Numbered from the stretch's first letter, positions 8,812 through 19,430 are shown. The stretch: DNA of 64,000 bases from Dethiobacter sp. (GCA_020725665.1 DYEO01000008.1:62001-126000), one strand, 5' to 3'. The notes: generated by a model not told the origin, from the letters alone. Numbers and translations are program-made.

Positions 8812-9666
8812 TCAAGCTTTGCCGGCGCAACCAAAAAGGCGCATTTTCTGCCTCACAATCTCCTTCATTGCAGCCTTCGCCGGCGCCAGCACTTTGCGCG
8901 GGTCAATATTATCAGGGTGTTCCGCAATATAGCCTTTAAGTGCACCAACAAAGGACTGGCGCAGATCCGTATCGATATTGATCTTGCGGATACCCAGTTC
9001 AATTCCCCTGCGCACATCCTCGTCGGGGACGCCGGAGGCGCCATGCATAACGATGGAAACGCCGGTAAGGTCGCGAATACGCTTCAGGCGGGGAAAGTCC
9101 AGTTCCGGCCGCCCCTTGTAGGGGCCGTGCGCCGTACCGATCGCTACGGCCAGGGCATCAACACCCGTTTCCTGCACAAAACGCTGCGCCTCCACAGGGT
9201 CCGTAAAGAGGACCTCTTTCTCCGACACGGATATATGATCCTCCGTTCCCCCTATTTTTCCCAATTCTCCCTCCACGGAGACACCCACCGCCCGGCCGAT
9301 TTCCACAACATGCCGCGTGATCTCGATATTTTCGTCCAGGGGCAGGCGGGAACCGTCGAACATTACCGAGCTGAACCCGGAGCGGATGCAGCGCATTACC
9401 TGGAGGAAATCGGTGCCGTGATCCAGATGCAGCACCACGGGGACACTAACACCCCGGGCAGCCGTCTTCACCAGGGCCACAATATAATCCAGGCCGGCAT
9501 AACTGATTGCCCCCTGGCTTGCCTGCAGGATTACAGGGGAACGCTCCTCTGCCGCCGCCTCCATAATCGCCTGCACGATCTCCATGTTGTTGGCGTTAAA
9601 TGCGCCAACAGCATAACACCCCCGTTCCGCCGGCTCCAGCACATCCTTAAGCGTTACCAGCTCCAT
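8812..9666 (-). CDS. fba: Class II fructose-bisphosphate aldolase
   Basis: Zinc-dependent aldolase interconverting fructose 1,6-bisphosphate with dihydroxyacetone phosphate and glyceraldehyde 3-phosphate. The 284-residue protein carries the family signature VVLHLDHGTDF with the zinc histidines, VEGELGKIGG, GTAHGPY and the phosphate-binding IVMHGASGVP and INIDTDLR. The start ATG 9666 has AAGGGGATG upstream. First gene of the fba-fsa-glpX run. Confidence 0.96.
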   Translation of the reverse strand: MELVTLKDVLEPAERGCYAVGAFNANNMEIVQAIMEAAAEERSPVILQASQGAISYAGLDYIVALVKTAARGVSVPVVLHLDHGTDFLQVMRCIRSGFSSVMFDGSRLPLDENIEITRHVVEIGRAVGVSVEGELGKIGGTEDHISVSEKEVLFTDPVEAQRFVQETGVDALAVAIGTAHGPYKGRPELDFPRLKRIRDLTGVSIVMHGASGVPDEDVRRGIELGIRKINIDTDLRQSFVGALKGYIAEHPDNIDPRKVLAPAKAAMKEIVRQKMRLFGCAGKA

Positions 9667-9717
9667 ATCATTTTCATCCCCTTTTTCAGATAAGTATTCC
9701 CAAAACAGCTTAGTATT

Positions 9718-10371
9718 CTAAATAAAACCTTCCCATACCTGCATAAGCAGCGGTGTTATAAATACAATAACCAGCAGCATAAAAAGGATGAAAGACACGA
9801 GCAAAGCGATCAGAGGCATGAAATATACCAGGACGGAACGACCCCAGGAAAAAGCGTTGACCTGCTGCAGCCCGGCTATATGTAACCAGAGCGACCAGAA
9901 AAAAGCAGCAAGGATGAGGAAAGCCGTAATATTGAAAGGGGTATAACGACCCAACAGGCCCCCGACAGCTACGATAAGAAAGGGAAGATGGGCGTAACCG
10001 ATAACAGCTCCCAGATTGGAGGCCCTGGCATTACCCCCAAACAGATCAGACACAAAGCTGAGCACGGCCACCAGCAGAAGAAAGTAAAGGGGTCCAAAAA
10101 CAAGCTGCAGCAGAATGGTTACGAGCGGCAGGAGTCTCCAGATTACATCCAGCAGCTGCGGTGGAAGGAGAAAATAAATTTCCGGAGGAAACAGTTCACT
10201 GCCGTTTATGGAAGCGGGGGTAATGTCCAACGTGGCCAGGAATACAACCAGGGTAACAATGATATAGACAAGAAGACCATGCCAGATATTTTTCTCCTCA
10301 GCCACACGTGCCAGTCCTTTACGGTAATTGAAAAGAATATCATAAAAATCGTCGAGAAAATTTTTCAGCAT
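9718..10371 (-). CDS. Yip1-family integral membrane protein
   Basis: A 217-residue protein with about five transmembrane segments and the Yip1-like layout: N-terminal amphipathic stretch with ALxR-like basic residues, central LGAVIGYAHLPFLI, then paired C-terminal helices. Bacterial members have no established function. Start ATG 10371 with GGAGAGG upstream. It lies between fba and the sppA remnant. Family call is reasonable; role unknown. Confidence 0.7.
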   Translation of the reverse strand: MLKNFLDDFYDILFNYRKGLARVAEEKNIWHGLLVYIIVTLVVFLATLDITPASINGSELFPPEIYFLLPPQLLDVIWRLLPLVTILLQLVFGPLYFLLLVAVLSFVSDLFGGNARASNLGAVIGYAHLPFLIVAVGGLLGRYTPFNITAFLILAAFFWSLWLHIAGLQQVNAFSWGRSVLVYFMPLIALLVSFILFMLLVIVFITPLLMQVWEGFI

Positions 10372-10386
10372 TACGCCTCTCCTTTC

Positions 10387-10575
10387 TTACCGCAGAAAGA
10401 GGCCGTTCCTCCCCGGGAGGGGGAGAAAGCCGGTTAAGTCCAGTTGCAGTCCCGGTATGCGTAAACCCCAAAATTGTCGGATACCGTAGTGATAAACCCG
10501 GGGCTCACCCTCAATGCCGGCCAGTTGGGAGGCCCGGGCGATGGCATCATAAAGGTTGCCAAGTTCGTCCAACAT
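10387..10575 (-). pseudogene. C-terminal remnant of a signal peptide peptidase (sppA)
   Basis: The first thirty residues, LDELGNLYDAIARASQLAGI followed by EGEPRV, match the conserved end of SppA serine proteases (normally GLVDxLGNLxDAIxxAAELAGIxGEP). The other roughly 250 residues, including the catalytic Ser and Lys, are missing: only 60 bases separate it from pyrG. The remnant starts with ATG 10575 preceded by AAGGTG, so a 62-residue peptide might still be made. Most likely a deletion relic. Confidence 0.6.
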
Positions 10576-10635
10576 GCATCACCTTGGCAGGGGGGCACTT
10601 ACCCCTATTATATAAATATTTCTACATTGACCCGT

Positions 10636-12330
<1,695 letters not shown>

Positions 12331-12339
12331 TTACCATCA

Positions 12340-13206
12340 TTATAAAAATGAAAGTAAAGCTTCACGCATGATCTTGGCCCCCAGCATGGCGGTTACCGCT
12401 GCAGGGTCGTAAGGGGGGCAGATCTCCACCAGGTCGAAGGCAACCACATGCTCCCTCAAGGGCTCCAGCAGCGAAAAGATGCGTAAAAGCTCTCCGGAGG
12501 TTATGCCGCCGGGCTCCGGTGCACTTACACCGGGAGCAAAGGCCGGATCCACCACATCGATATCAAGGGAAATGTAGAGGGGATGCCCTTGCAGAGCAGG
12601 GATGATTTTCTCCAATGGTTCGTAAAGGGAAAAGGGGAAAAAGCGTTCAGTGTGGATCCGGGTAAGCTCTTCCCGGGCGGCGGACCGGATCCCCGCCTGG
12701 TAAAGGGTTACCCCCGGCAGGCGTTGCAGTTGATAAGCAACGGAAGCATGGGACAGGGGAAAATCCATATAGGACGGACGCAAATCGGCATGGGCGTCGA
12801 TATAGAGTATATTCAGGGAATCCCGGTGTTCCAGGCAGCCTTCCACGGCGGCAAGGGTAACAGTATGCTCACCGCCAAGCAAAAAGGGTTTCCTGCCTGC
12901 CCCCACAATTGTGCTGACAGCGCGGGCGATCGTGCGCCGCGAACTTCCCGTATCGCCGGGGGCAAGGACAAGGTCCCCAGCATCGTAAAAGGGAAGCTGC
13001 TCCAGTGTTTTCCCGCAATAGATGCTGTATTCCTCCAGGTTGCGTGAGACCAGGCGCACGGCGGCAGGTGCAAAACGACTTCCGGGACGGAAAGAGCTCG
13101 TATCATCGAGGGGAATCCCAAGGATTACCCCCCGGGCTGCGGACGGATCATCACCTGCGGCCAAAAAGAGGCCGGGATTATCCCGCAGGGGCAGTTCAAA
13201 GTTCAT
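12340..13206 (-). CDS. speB: Agmatinase
   Basis: Manganese-dependent ureohydrolase, 288 residues, expected to split agmatine into putrescine and urea. Metal-site motifs GGEHT, DAHADLR and SLDIDVVDPAFAPG are all present. Arginase and formiminoglutamase share the fold, but position right after speE and near pdaD strongly supports agmatinase. Start ATG 13206. It is the last gene of the pdaD-speE-speB polyamine operon. Confidence 0.92.
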   Translation of the reverse strand: MNFELPLRDNPGLFLAAGDDPSAARGVILGIPLDDTSSFRPGSRFAPAAVRLVSRNLEEYSIYCGKTLEQLPFYDAGDLVLAPGDTGSSRRTIARAVSTIVGAGRKPFLLGGEHTVTLAAVEGCLEHRDSLNILYIDAHADLRPSYMDFPLSHASVAYQLQRLPGVTLYQAGIRSAAREELTRIHTERFFPFSLYEPLEKIIPALQGHPLYISLDIDVVDPAFAPGVSAPEPGGITSGELLRIFSLLEPLREHVVAFDLVEICPPYDPAAVTAMLGAKIMREALLSFL

Positions 13207-13220
13207 CTCCTACCATCCCC

Positions 13221-14093
13221 TTACTTCTCGCTTAAAAGGTTGTGATGTTCAAGGCCAATCCCCATTTCCAGCATTTCCCGGACAAAGGGAGGAAGGGCAA
13301 AGGAACCGCAGTGAATTTCCGGTGAGTAGTAACGCAAACCGGCCGGCAGGTAATCCCCCGCCGGTTCCAAGGGGCTGTGGATCTTTGTAGCCAGGGTAAA
13401 GCTCCAGAGACCGCTTGGATAGGTTGGGACAGGACACAGATAAAGAAAGGTGCGGGGGAAAATGGCGCTGATGCGCTGAAAAGTGGCCCGCAGGAGATCA
13501 CGATTATATAAAGGGGACTCGGTCTGGGCCACCAGTACCCCCCCCTCTTTTAATGCATGGAAGACTCCCTGGTAAAAAGGTGTCCCGAAAAGCCCTTCCG
13601 CTATGGCCACCGGTTCGGTGGAGTCGACAATTACTACATCAAAGGCGTCTTTTTGTGCAAATATATACTCTCTGCCATCCTGATAGACAATCTCCAGGCG
13701 GGGGTCATCCAGGGCATAACTGATCTCCGGCAAATAGCGACGTGCGGCTTCCACCACACCGGCATCGATCTCCACCAGGGTGATCTTCTCCACCTGCGGG
13801 TAGCGGCTGATTTCCCGCACAACACCCCCGTCGCCACCGCCGATTACCAGTACCGAGCAGGGAGCAGGGTGGGTCCGCAACGGAACATGGGTAATCATCT
13901 CGTGGTAGAAAAATTCATCGGCTACCGATGTCTGCACCATCCCGTCGAGGACGAGCATGCGGCCGCACTGCAGCGTATCCAGGACAGCGATCTCCTGGTA
14001 TGCCGTGCGGCGGTGCAGCAGTGTCTCCTTAACTTTTAGGCTGAGCCCCAATGCAGGGGTCTGCTTTTCCGTATACCAAAGTTCCATCTCCAT
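13221..14093 (-). CDS. speE: Spermidine synthase
   Basis: Transfers an aminopropyl group from decarboxylated S-adenosylmethionine to putrescine. The signature region is VLVIGGGDGGVVREI, with YHEMITH and VIVDSTEPVAIAEGLF in the active site. The protein proper should begin at MEMELWYTEKQTP; ATG 14093 is taken, although 14087 is equally possible. The longer TTG-initiated frame to 14141 lacks a ribosome-binding site. No AdoMet decarboxylase gene lies in the window, so the donor must come from elsewhere. Confidence 0.93.
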   Translation of the reverse strand: MEMELWYTEKQTPALGLSLKVKETLLHRRTAYQEIAVLDTLQCGRMLVLDGMVQTSVADEFFYHEMITHVPLRTHPAPCSVLVIGGGDGGVVREISRYPQVEKITLVEIDAGVVEAARRYLPEISYALDDPRLEIVYQDGREYIFAQKDAFDVVIVDSTEPVAIAEGLFGTPFYQGVFHALKEGGVLVAQTESPLYNRDLLRATFQRISAIFPRTFLYLCPVPTYPSGLWSFTLATKIHSPLEPAGDYLPAGLRYYSPEIHCGSFALPPFVREMLEMGIGLEHHNLLSEK

Positions 14094-14200
14094 CGCTGTT
14101 TCATCAGCTCCGCTTCTAAAAATAGCCTTTAAAAAAGGCAATAAAAACCGGCGTCAAACTACTGAAAAAATAAATGACATGGTAAATCGTGTACATAACC

Positions 14201-14659
14201 TCACCAGAGTGCCACCCCGGCGAAAACAGCTCCTGCCCTTTCTTCTACGCGGTGCTCCACGCTTTTGACCTGAACTTTCTGCAACTCACGGTTCCGGTTG
14301 GCAAAGGCCTCTTCCAGCATTTGCTCCACCTTGCGGTGAGCTTCCGCAGCGCTGCAGGTCCCGGCATGCTCCATGATCACACCGGAACCGTCCGGGGCAA
14401 AGCCAATACCGATGGCCGCGGCAATAAGTTCGCCCGCCTGCTCGCTGCAATAAGCACCGTAAGCCGTGGGTACAAAAGCCCCCCGCGGAAATTCAATACA
14501 GTTCGCTTCCCGGCAACCCGGGGGAAGAATACTGCTCAGTCTTACGAGATTAACATCACCGATACCGGCCTTGAGCAGGGCTGCGTCGAAAGCGGTAAGG
14601 CCGTACCGGCCCTCCGCCGTCGCGGCAACAATGATGAATTGCTCCGGTTTATGCAACAT
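14201..14659 (-). CDS. pdaD: Pyruvoyl-dependent arginine decarboxylase
   Basis: Converts arginine to agmatine using a pyruvoyl group made by self-cleavage at a Ser-Ser bond, visible in VRLSSILPPG. The 152-residue length, the downstream GAFVPTAYG and the C-terminal sheet fit the PvlArgDC family. ATG 14659 is preceded by AAGGGGTG. As first gene before speE and speB it completes an arginine, agmatine, putrescine, spermidine route. Confidence 0.92.
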   Translation of the reverse strand: MLHKPEQFIIVAATAEGRYGLTAFDAALLKAGIGDVNLVRLSSILPPGCREANCIEFPRGAFVPTAYGAYCSEQAGELIAAAIGIGFAPDGSGVIMEHAGTCSAAEAHRKVEQMLEEAFANRNRELQKVQVKSVEHRVEERAGAVFAGVALW

Positions 14660-14774
14660 GCGGACACCCCTTTACTGGTATTAAAATATTATAATGTTGT
14701 TCCTTCTTTTGCCATAACCAAATATTCCAGGATATTATAGCAGATTCCACGAAAATAATAAACGAAGGCAATCG

Positions 14775-14797
14775 AAAAAGACCTCGTTGCAAGGTCT
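14775..14797 (-). terminator. Intrinsic terminator after the metallo-hydrolase gene
   Basis: AGACCT-TGCAACG-AGGTCT stem-loop followed directly by five Ts on the minus strand, 28 bases past the stop codon at 14825. It isolates the polyamine operon from upstream transcription. Confidence 0.75.
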
Positions 14798-14824
14798 TCT
14801 CCTGCGGTAAAACCTCTGCGGCAT

Positions 14825-15442
14825 TCAGGTTAAAAAGGGGTTGTAACGCCGTTCTTCCCCGATCGTGGTCGGGGGCCCATGTCCGGGATAAACATCTGTT
14901 TCATCGGGATAGACCAGCAGTTTCTCCTTGATACTGCGGATTAACCCCTTGTAAGAGCCGCCCGGCAGGTCGGTACGTCCGATGGATGCGGCAAAGAGAG
15001 TGTCCCCGGTAAAAAGGGCGCCGCCAATCTCCAGGGAGATACCCCCCGGCGAATGACCCGGAGTCTCCAGGACTTTAACATGCAGTTGACCCAGTGCCAG
15101 CGTTTCTCCCTCCTGCACAAAACGGTCCGGTTCTTTCAATTCTCCCTGGCCTGTATGGAGGGCAAGGCTGGAAGCACGGCTGCGAAAGAGGGGCAAATCA
15201 GCTCTGTGCCCCAGCAGGGGAGCATTAAAAGCCGCACTTACCTCGCCGTTTGCGCCGATGTGGTCGATATGGGCATGGGTGTTGATGATATAGCGTACCT
15301 TTAAGGCAAGATCCCTGACTTTCCTGATGATAACCGGGGCTTCACTGCCGGGATCGATGACAATGCATTCCCTTGTTTGCGGGCAGGCCACCAGGTAACA
15401 ATTGGCCATAAAAGGACCTACTTCCAGGGCTTCCAGGAGCAA
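14825..15442 (-). CDS. Metallo-beta-lactamase-fold hydrolase (glyoxalase II-like)
   Basis: A 205-residue MBL-fold protein with the metal motif THAHIDH, then LETPGHSPGG, FTGDTLF and YPGHGPPT, placing it with the small YcbL/GloB-like hydrolases. The substrate is unknown; thioesters such as S-lactoylglutathione analogues are typical. The start is placed at TTG 15442, with AAAGGAGG eight bases upstream, giving LLLEALEVGPFMANCYLV at the N-terminus as in relatives. The open frame runs on to 15544, but that extension (cysteine-rich, unconserved) has no ribosome-binding site. Confidence 0.85.
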   Translation of the reverse strand: MLLEALEVGPFMANCYLVACPQTRECIVIDPGSEAPVIIRKVRDLALKVRYIINTHAHIDHIGANGEVSAAFNAPLLGHRADLPLFRSRASSLALHTGQGELKEPDRFVQEGETLALGQLHVKVLETPGHSPGGISLEIGGALFTGDTLFAASIGRTDLPGGSYKGLIRSIKEKLLVYPDETDVYPGHGPPTTIGEERRYNPFLT

Positions 15443-15807
15443 AATGCCGTCCTCCTTTGGGAACAAGGCCGTACCTTCTCCCCGGCTGCACGCGTGGCAG
15501 CAGCGCAGCCTGTGCCACGAATAAGCAAATAATACCTGATGCAAGAGCCCCTGTCAATAGCACTGCCCCATATCCAGCAAATTGAAACCGCCCGCCTAGC
15601 AGGCCAGGTTAACCTGCAGTCTCACAATAATCCCGTCCCTGACCTCTGCGTGAAAAGAGAACGCTGCTGGAGCTTTGCCCCGGATAGATGGCTATGATAG
15701 TATAATCATCAAAAAAGGACGCGGAGTAATCAAGGGCGGACCCTTCCTCTGCAACCAGCCCGTAAGATCCGATCTTTTGCTCCAGTAGAGATTTATTTCT
15801 GATTACC
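15443..15807. other. Gene-free stretch with an orphan reading frame
   Basis: No recognisable gene. On the minus strand a frame from about 15821 to the TAA at 15609 stays open for roughly 71 codons (including SYGLVAEEGSALDYSASFFD and later YTIIAIYPGQSSS). It has no good start or Shine-Dalgarno and follows directly on the transposase remnant. It may be the tail of a lost gene; I cannot assign it. Confidence 0.4.
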
Positions 15808-16011
15808 TCAAAATAAGAGGTTCAATAACGGCCCCTGGTAACCTGTTTTCAGCCTTGTTAGTTTTAAAAGGCAGTAGCTGATGAGCCCTAGATGCAGCTG
15901 CATCTCCACCGCACGCTGACTTAAGCCGTAGAAGTGCTTGACACAAAGATGCTGCTCCGGGAAAAAGTGCACGGAAAAATATTTCGAGTGGTATGATAAC
16001 TCGAAAAGCAA
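15808..16011 (-). pseudogene. C-terminal relic of an IS4-like DDE transposase
   Basis: The translated fragment YHSKYFSVHFF...QHLCVKHFYGLSQRAV...GLISYCLLKL lines up with the end of IS4-family transposases (YxSRWQIEVFFKWxKQHLKxKxFYGxSxxAV...LIxYLLL). The catalytic Glu position reads Val-His, so the protein would be dead even if longer. The upstream part is missing or in another frame (15803-16075). No terminal repeats were seen. Confidence 0.6.
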
Positions 16012-16055
16012 GCCGATAAATCGGGTTCTTTAGCCATGCCAGGCGCCCACAAGTT

Positions 16056-16538
16056 TCACTTATGGTACGGTTCACCCCGGATGATTTTGAAACAGCGGTA
16101 AAGCTGCTCCAGCAGGATTACCCGGGCCAGGCGGTGTGGAAATGTCAGGTCGGAGAGGGAGAGGCAGAGATCGCTTTTTAGCTTGATCTCCCCCGCCAGA
16201 CCCGCCGCACCCCCGATTACGAGGTCGATCCGGGGGCTGGAGTGCTGCAAATTTTTCAGGTACGCGGCCAATTCTTCCGTTTTCATCTTTCGCCCCTCGG
16301 GAGTGAGGACGATGCAGTGGGCATCCTGGCGCAGTTGCCTGACGATCTTATCCCCCTCTTCTTTAAGAAGGGTGGTCAGGGCAAAATCACCCCGGCCCTC
16401 TTCCTTCCCTTCCGCCAGTTCCACTATTTCCAGGCGGGCGTACGGCTTAAGACGCCGGGCATAATGCTGCAGCGCCTGGCGATAGAAGTTCTCCTTTATT
16501 TTGCCCACAGCAATTACGCGAATGTCGATGGTAAGCAC
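16056..16538 (-). CDS. rlmH: 23S rRNA pseudouridine-1915 methyltransferase RlmH
   Basis: SPOUT methyltransferase acting on N3 of pseudouridine 1915 of 23S rRNA. The protein shows VIAVGKIKE near the start, IVLTPEGRKM, the SAM-binding LVIGGAAGL and the conserved end YRCFKIIRGEPYHK. The GTG at 16538 is chosen because it gives the family N-terminus; the frame can be opened to 16589, but those codons lie beside a dispersed repeat. No convincing Shine-Dalgarno is seen for either. In Bacillus, rlmH also ends the wal operon region. Confidence 0.92.
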   Translation of the reverse strand: MLTIDIRVIAVGKIKENFYRQALQHYARRLKPYARLEIVELAEGKEEGRGDFALTTLLKEEGDKIVRQLRQDAHCIVLTPEGRKMKTEELAAYLKNLQHSSPRIDLVIGGAAGLAGEIKLKSDLCLSLSDLTFPHRLARVILLEQLYRCFKIIRGEPYHK

Positions 16539-16590
16539 CCCACTATGTTGGTTGTAACTGCGGGCGGCTGGGGTTGCCGTCTCTAACACA

Positions 16591-16641
16591 GGCGGGCACA
16601 GAGACCCGCCCCTACACTGTCAACTGTCAACTGTCAACTGC
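16591..16641. repeat. Palindrome plus tandem TGTCAACTG repeats
   Basis: GGCGGG/CCCGCC palindrome with CCTAC (16591-16615), immediately followed by three tandem ACTGTCA units (16616-16641). The tandem part encodes the last codons (LTVDS) of the minus-strand gene at 16620-17537. Confidence 0.7.
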
Positions 16642-17537
16642 TTTAGCAGGGCCGGGGTAACGGCGGTAATGCTGCCTTGTTTGTCCAGCAGCTCCACGAG
16701 CCGGTCCCGTCCTTTACCCACCACCAGGGCGGGAACAGGGTTGGCTGTGTGACCTTTTGTGGTCAGGTCCTCCAGATTGCCGTGATCACTGGTCAACAGC
16801 AGCAGGTCTCCCGCGGGAAGGTCCCGTACCACCGCCTCCAGGAAAGCGTCCAGCGTGGTTACGGTCTCCGCGGCAAAGGAACTGTCCCGGTTATGACCGG
16901 CGATATCGGTTAAAAAATGTTCAAAGAGAGTTAAATGAAAACGCCCGGCGATTTTAACCAATCTCTCTCCCGCCTCCTGTGGGGTGATGCGGGGGAGGTC
17001 AAACCCCAGGCGCCTTAGCACAACGTTGGTGATATCCATGTATACGGCTTCCCCCCGGCGCAGATCGTCCAGGGAGCGAAAGGTCAAACCCCCGTAATAA
17101 GTGATCAGCGTGGAGCAGGAATAGTAACCCTTCAGCCCTCCCTTCAGCTCGTCAAAAAAATCAGGGCGGTAGGCGTTGGCAAAGGTGCCCTGCAGGGAGT
17201 TACGTCTCAGTTGCAGGAAGATACCATGGTCCGCCAGAACACCCCGGAGAGCTCTATTGGGAAAGCCGTTCAGGTGGCAGCCGAGGAGCTTCGCGGCATT
17301 AAACCCCGTAAAAAGGGCTGTCTGTCCGGTAGCACTCTGGGGAAGGCCGTCCAGCGCCAGCCGGGCATCGAGGGCAAGGAGGGAAGCTTCCTTGTAATCC
17401 TTTCCCGCCGCCTCTACCGTCATTTTATTTCCCCCCAACAGGGAGGAAAAAAATGGGGTGGCAGTGGTGAAAAAGGGGTTTTTTTCGTTCCTTTCCCCCA
17501 GCCCGACACCATCGACAAAGATAAAGATGATGGACAT
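16620..17537 (-). CDS. Alkaline-phosphatase-superfamily metalloenzyme (phosphoglycerate-mutase-like)
   Basis: A 305-residue protein with the metal-binding layout of the iPGM/alkaline phosphatase superfamily: N-terminal FIFVDGVGLG, the nucleophile region SATGQTALFTG, and a late TSDHGNLED followed by KGHTANPVP. It is shorter than true cofactor-independent phosphoglycerate mutase (about 510 residues), lacking the inserted transferase domain. Similar genes are usually annotated only as metalloenzyme. The C-terminus runs into a tandem repeat. It lies between htrA and rlmH in the extended Wal operon. Confidence 0.72.
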   Translation of the reverse strand: MSIIFIFVDGVGLGERNEKNPFFTTATPFFSSLLGGNKMTVEAAGKDYKEASLLALDARLALDGLPQSATGQTALFTGFNAAKLLGCHLNGFPNRALRGVLADHGIFLQLRRNSLQGTFANAYRPDFFDELKGGLKGYYSCSTLITYYGGLTFRSLDDLRRGEAVYMDITNVVLRRLGFDLPRITPQEAGERLVKIAGRFHLTLFEHFLTDIAGHNRDSSFAAETVTTLDAFLEAVVRDLPAGDLLLLTSDHGNLEDLTTKGHTANPVPALVVGKGRDRLVELLDKQGSITAVTPALLKQLTVDS

Positions 17538-17556
17538 TATGCAATAATCTCCTGTG

Positions 17557-18741
17557 TCACTCCATCCGTTCCGGCAGTTTGCTCAGTGTAACTGTAAGCG
17601 TTAATTCTTCCCGTCCCCGTATAAGGGTAATATCCATCTTTTGTCCTACTTTTGCTTTGTAGAGTAACTCCTGAAGCTGCCCGCTGTCAGTGATCTTTTT
17701 ACCGTCAATGGCGATAACAACATCAAGGGGGATAATACCCACCTTATCTGCCGGCCCCCCGCTAATCACATCCCGGATCAGCACTCCCTCCTGCACGTGG
17801 AGGGCAAAACGCTGGGCATCCATGGGGGTGAGTGTGCTGAGATAGACCCCCAGCCACGGCCGTTCTACTCTTCCCTGGGTAATGAGGTCCCGCGTGATCT
17901 CTTTTACCGTATTAGCCGGAATAGCAAAGCCCATCCCCTCTACCCCGGGAATTTTGATCTTGGCCGTATTAATACCGATAACCTGCCCAAAGATATTTAC
18001 CAGGGCTCCCCCGCTGTTGCCGTCATTGATTGCTGCGTCCGTCTGAATAAAGGTAAATTTTTGCCCCTGGATGGTGATTGAACGTTCCCGTGCACTTACC
18101 ACCCCCAGGGTTACCGATTGCTGAAAGTCGAGGCCGAGGGGATTGCCGATAGCTATGGCCGGTTCGCCCACGCGCAGCAAGTCCGAGTCGGCCAGCATAG
18201 CAGCAGGCAGGCCCTCCTTTTCAATTTTGAGTACCGCCAGGTCGGTGGGAGGGTCGGTACCCACAACCTTGGCCCGCAACTCCTCCCCGTCGCTGAGGAT
18301 TACAATCAGTTCGCGTGCATTTTCAATAACATGGTAGTTTGTAACGATATATCCCGTCTCGTCGATAATTACACCGGAACCGGTGGCCCGCTCCTGCAGA
18401 CTGCTGCGCCCCCAAAAATCCATAACCACACCGAAATTACTGATCCCCACCACTGAGGGGGAAACCTCTTCCGCAGCCTTAACCACGGCCATATAATATC
18501 CTTTCACTTCGGGGGTGATCTCCAATATCTGCCCGGCCCGGTTTTGCTCCAGGCCGGGCAGCGGCACGGCCCTACCATTCCCGTTTTGCTCCTGAGGCAA
18601 AACGTTTCCAGCCAAATAGAAGAATAGCGTGGTCACCAGCAGGCCTCCCACCAGTGCCCCTAAAATTATACCTTTCCAGAAATTGACTCTCCTTACGCTG
18701 GGTTTCGGTGAAAATCCATCAAAAAAATGGTTCACGGGCAA
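17557..18741 (-). CDS. HtrA-like serine protease with PDZ domain
   Basis: Membrane-anchored envelope protease of the DegP/HtrA family. A single transmembrane helix (about residues 22-44) precedes a trypsin-like domain. Its catalytic triad is visible as His in VTNYHVIEN, Asp in PPTDLAVL and Ser in NDGNSGGAL. One PDZ domain (about 290-385) closes the protein. It degrades misfolded secreted proteins in relatives. It keeps the position of htrC/yyxA downstream of walRK-yycHI, as in Bacillus. Confidence 0.93.
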   Translation of the reverse strand: MPVNHFFDGFSPKPSVRRVNFWKGIILGALVGGLLVTTLFFYLAGNVLPQEQNGNGRAVPLPGLEQNRAGQILEITPEVKGYYMAVVKAAEEVSPSVVGISNFGVVMDFWGRSSLQERATGSGVIIDETGYIVTNYHVIENARELIVILSDGEELRAKVVGTDPPTDLAVLKIEKEGLPAAMLADSDLLRVGEPAIAIGNPLGLDFQQSVTLGVVSARERSITIQGQKFTFIQTDAAINDGNSGGALVNIFGQVIGINTAKIKIPGVEGMGFAIPANTVKEITRDLITQGRVERPWLGVYLSTLTPMDAQRFALHVQEGVLIRDVISGGPADKVGIIPLDVVIAIDGKKITDSGQLQELLYKAKVGQKMDITLIRGREELTLTVTLSKLPERME

Positions 18742-18772
18742 TCACCTCTCCTGCAATATTAAATAATGTTCT

Positions 18773-19411
18773 TTATACCCCTTGTCCGTACCGGCGCAGG
18801 TGACAGGTATCATTGAACAGTTTTAAGCGCCGCTGACCCTGAAAGTTGCCCTCCAGGATGGTGAGGGAGGCGGGTGAGACGGAAAAAGGCCAGCCTTGCC
18901 GGCCATCATAGGCCAGGAAGTATTGGATAAAGGCCTGTAAATACCTGCCATGGCTTACGATCATTACGGGAAAATTATAATTTCCCGTCCGTTCCAACAC
19001 TGCCAGCAGTCGATAAAAACGGGCAACCCGCCGGAAAAGCTTCTCTACTCCCTCGGCACCCGGAATTTTTGCCCGGTGGAAATCCTGTTGCATCTGTTCC
19101 AGGAGAGCGGGATAACGCTCACCGATTTCCCGGCGTGTCAACCCCTGCACAATTCCCCAATGGTATTCCTGCAACAGGGGAGTAAACAAAGGAGGCGGGG
19201 CTCTCACCGCCTGGGCCAGCAACCGGGCGGTTTGCCGGGCGCGCAGACTGCTGCTGCAAAAAATGATGGAAAAAGTTTGATCCTGCAGACGTCTGGCCAG
19301 GCAGAGGGCCTCTTTCCGCCCTTCCGGACCGAGAGAAAAGGGAAGGGTTCCCTGCAGTCTGCCCTCCAGGTTAGCTCTTGTTGTGCCGTGACGCACCAGC
19401 CATAGCTCCAT
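18773..19411 (-). CDS. Histidine phosphatase family protein
   Basis: A 212-residue phosphoglycerate-mutase-like phosphatase with the phospho-histidine motif LVRHGTT, a downstream RARQTA and a second His in MIVSHGRYL. Substrate unknown; alpha-ribazole phosphatase and broad phosphatases share this layout. ATG 19411 with AAGGGATG upstream is preferred to the longer frame reaching 19477, which starts inside an inverted repeat. Confidence 0.82.
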   Translation of the reverse strand: MELWLVRHGTTRANLEGRLQGTLPFSLGPEGRKEALCLARRLQDQTFSIIFCSSSLRARQTARLLAQAVRAPPPLFTPLLQEYHWGIVQGLTRREIGERYPALLEQMQQDFHRAKIPGAEGVEKLFRRVARFYRLLAVLERTGNYNFPVMIVSHGRYLQAFIQYFLAYDGRQGWPFSVSPASLTILEGNFQGQRRLKLFNDTCHLRRYGQGV

Positions 19412-19430
19412 TAACAGACATCCCTTTTTA

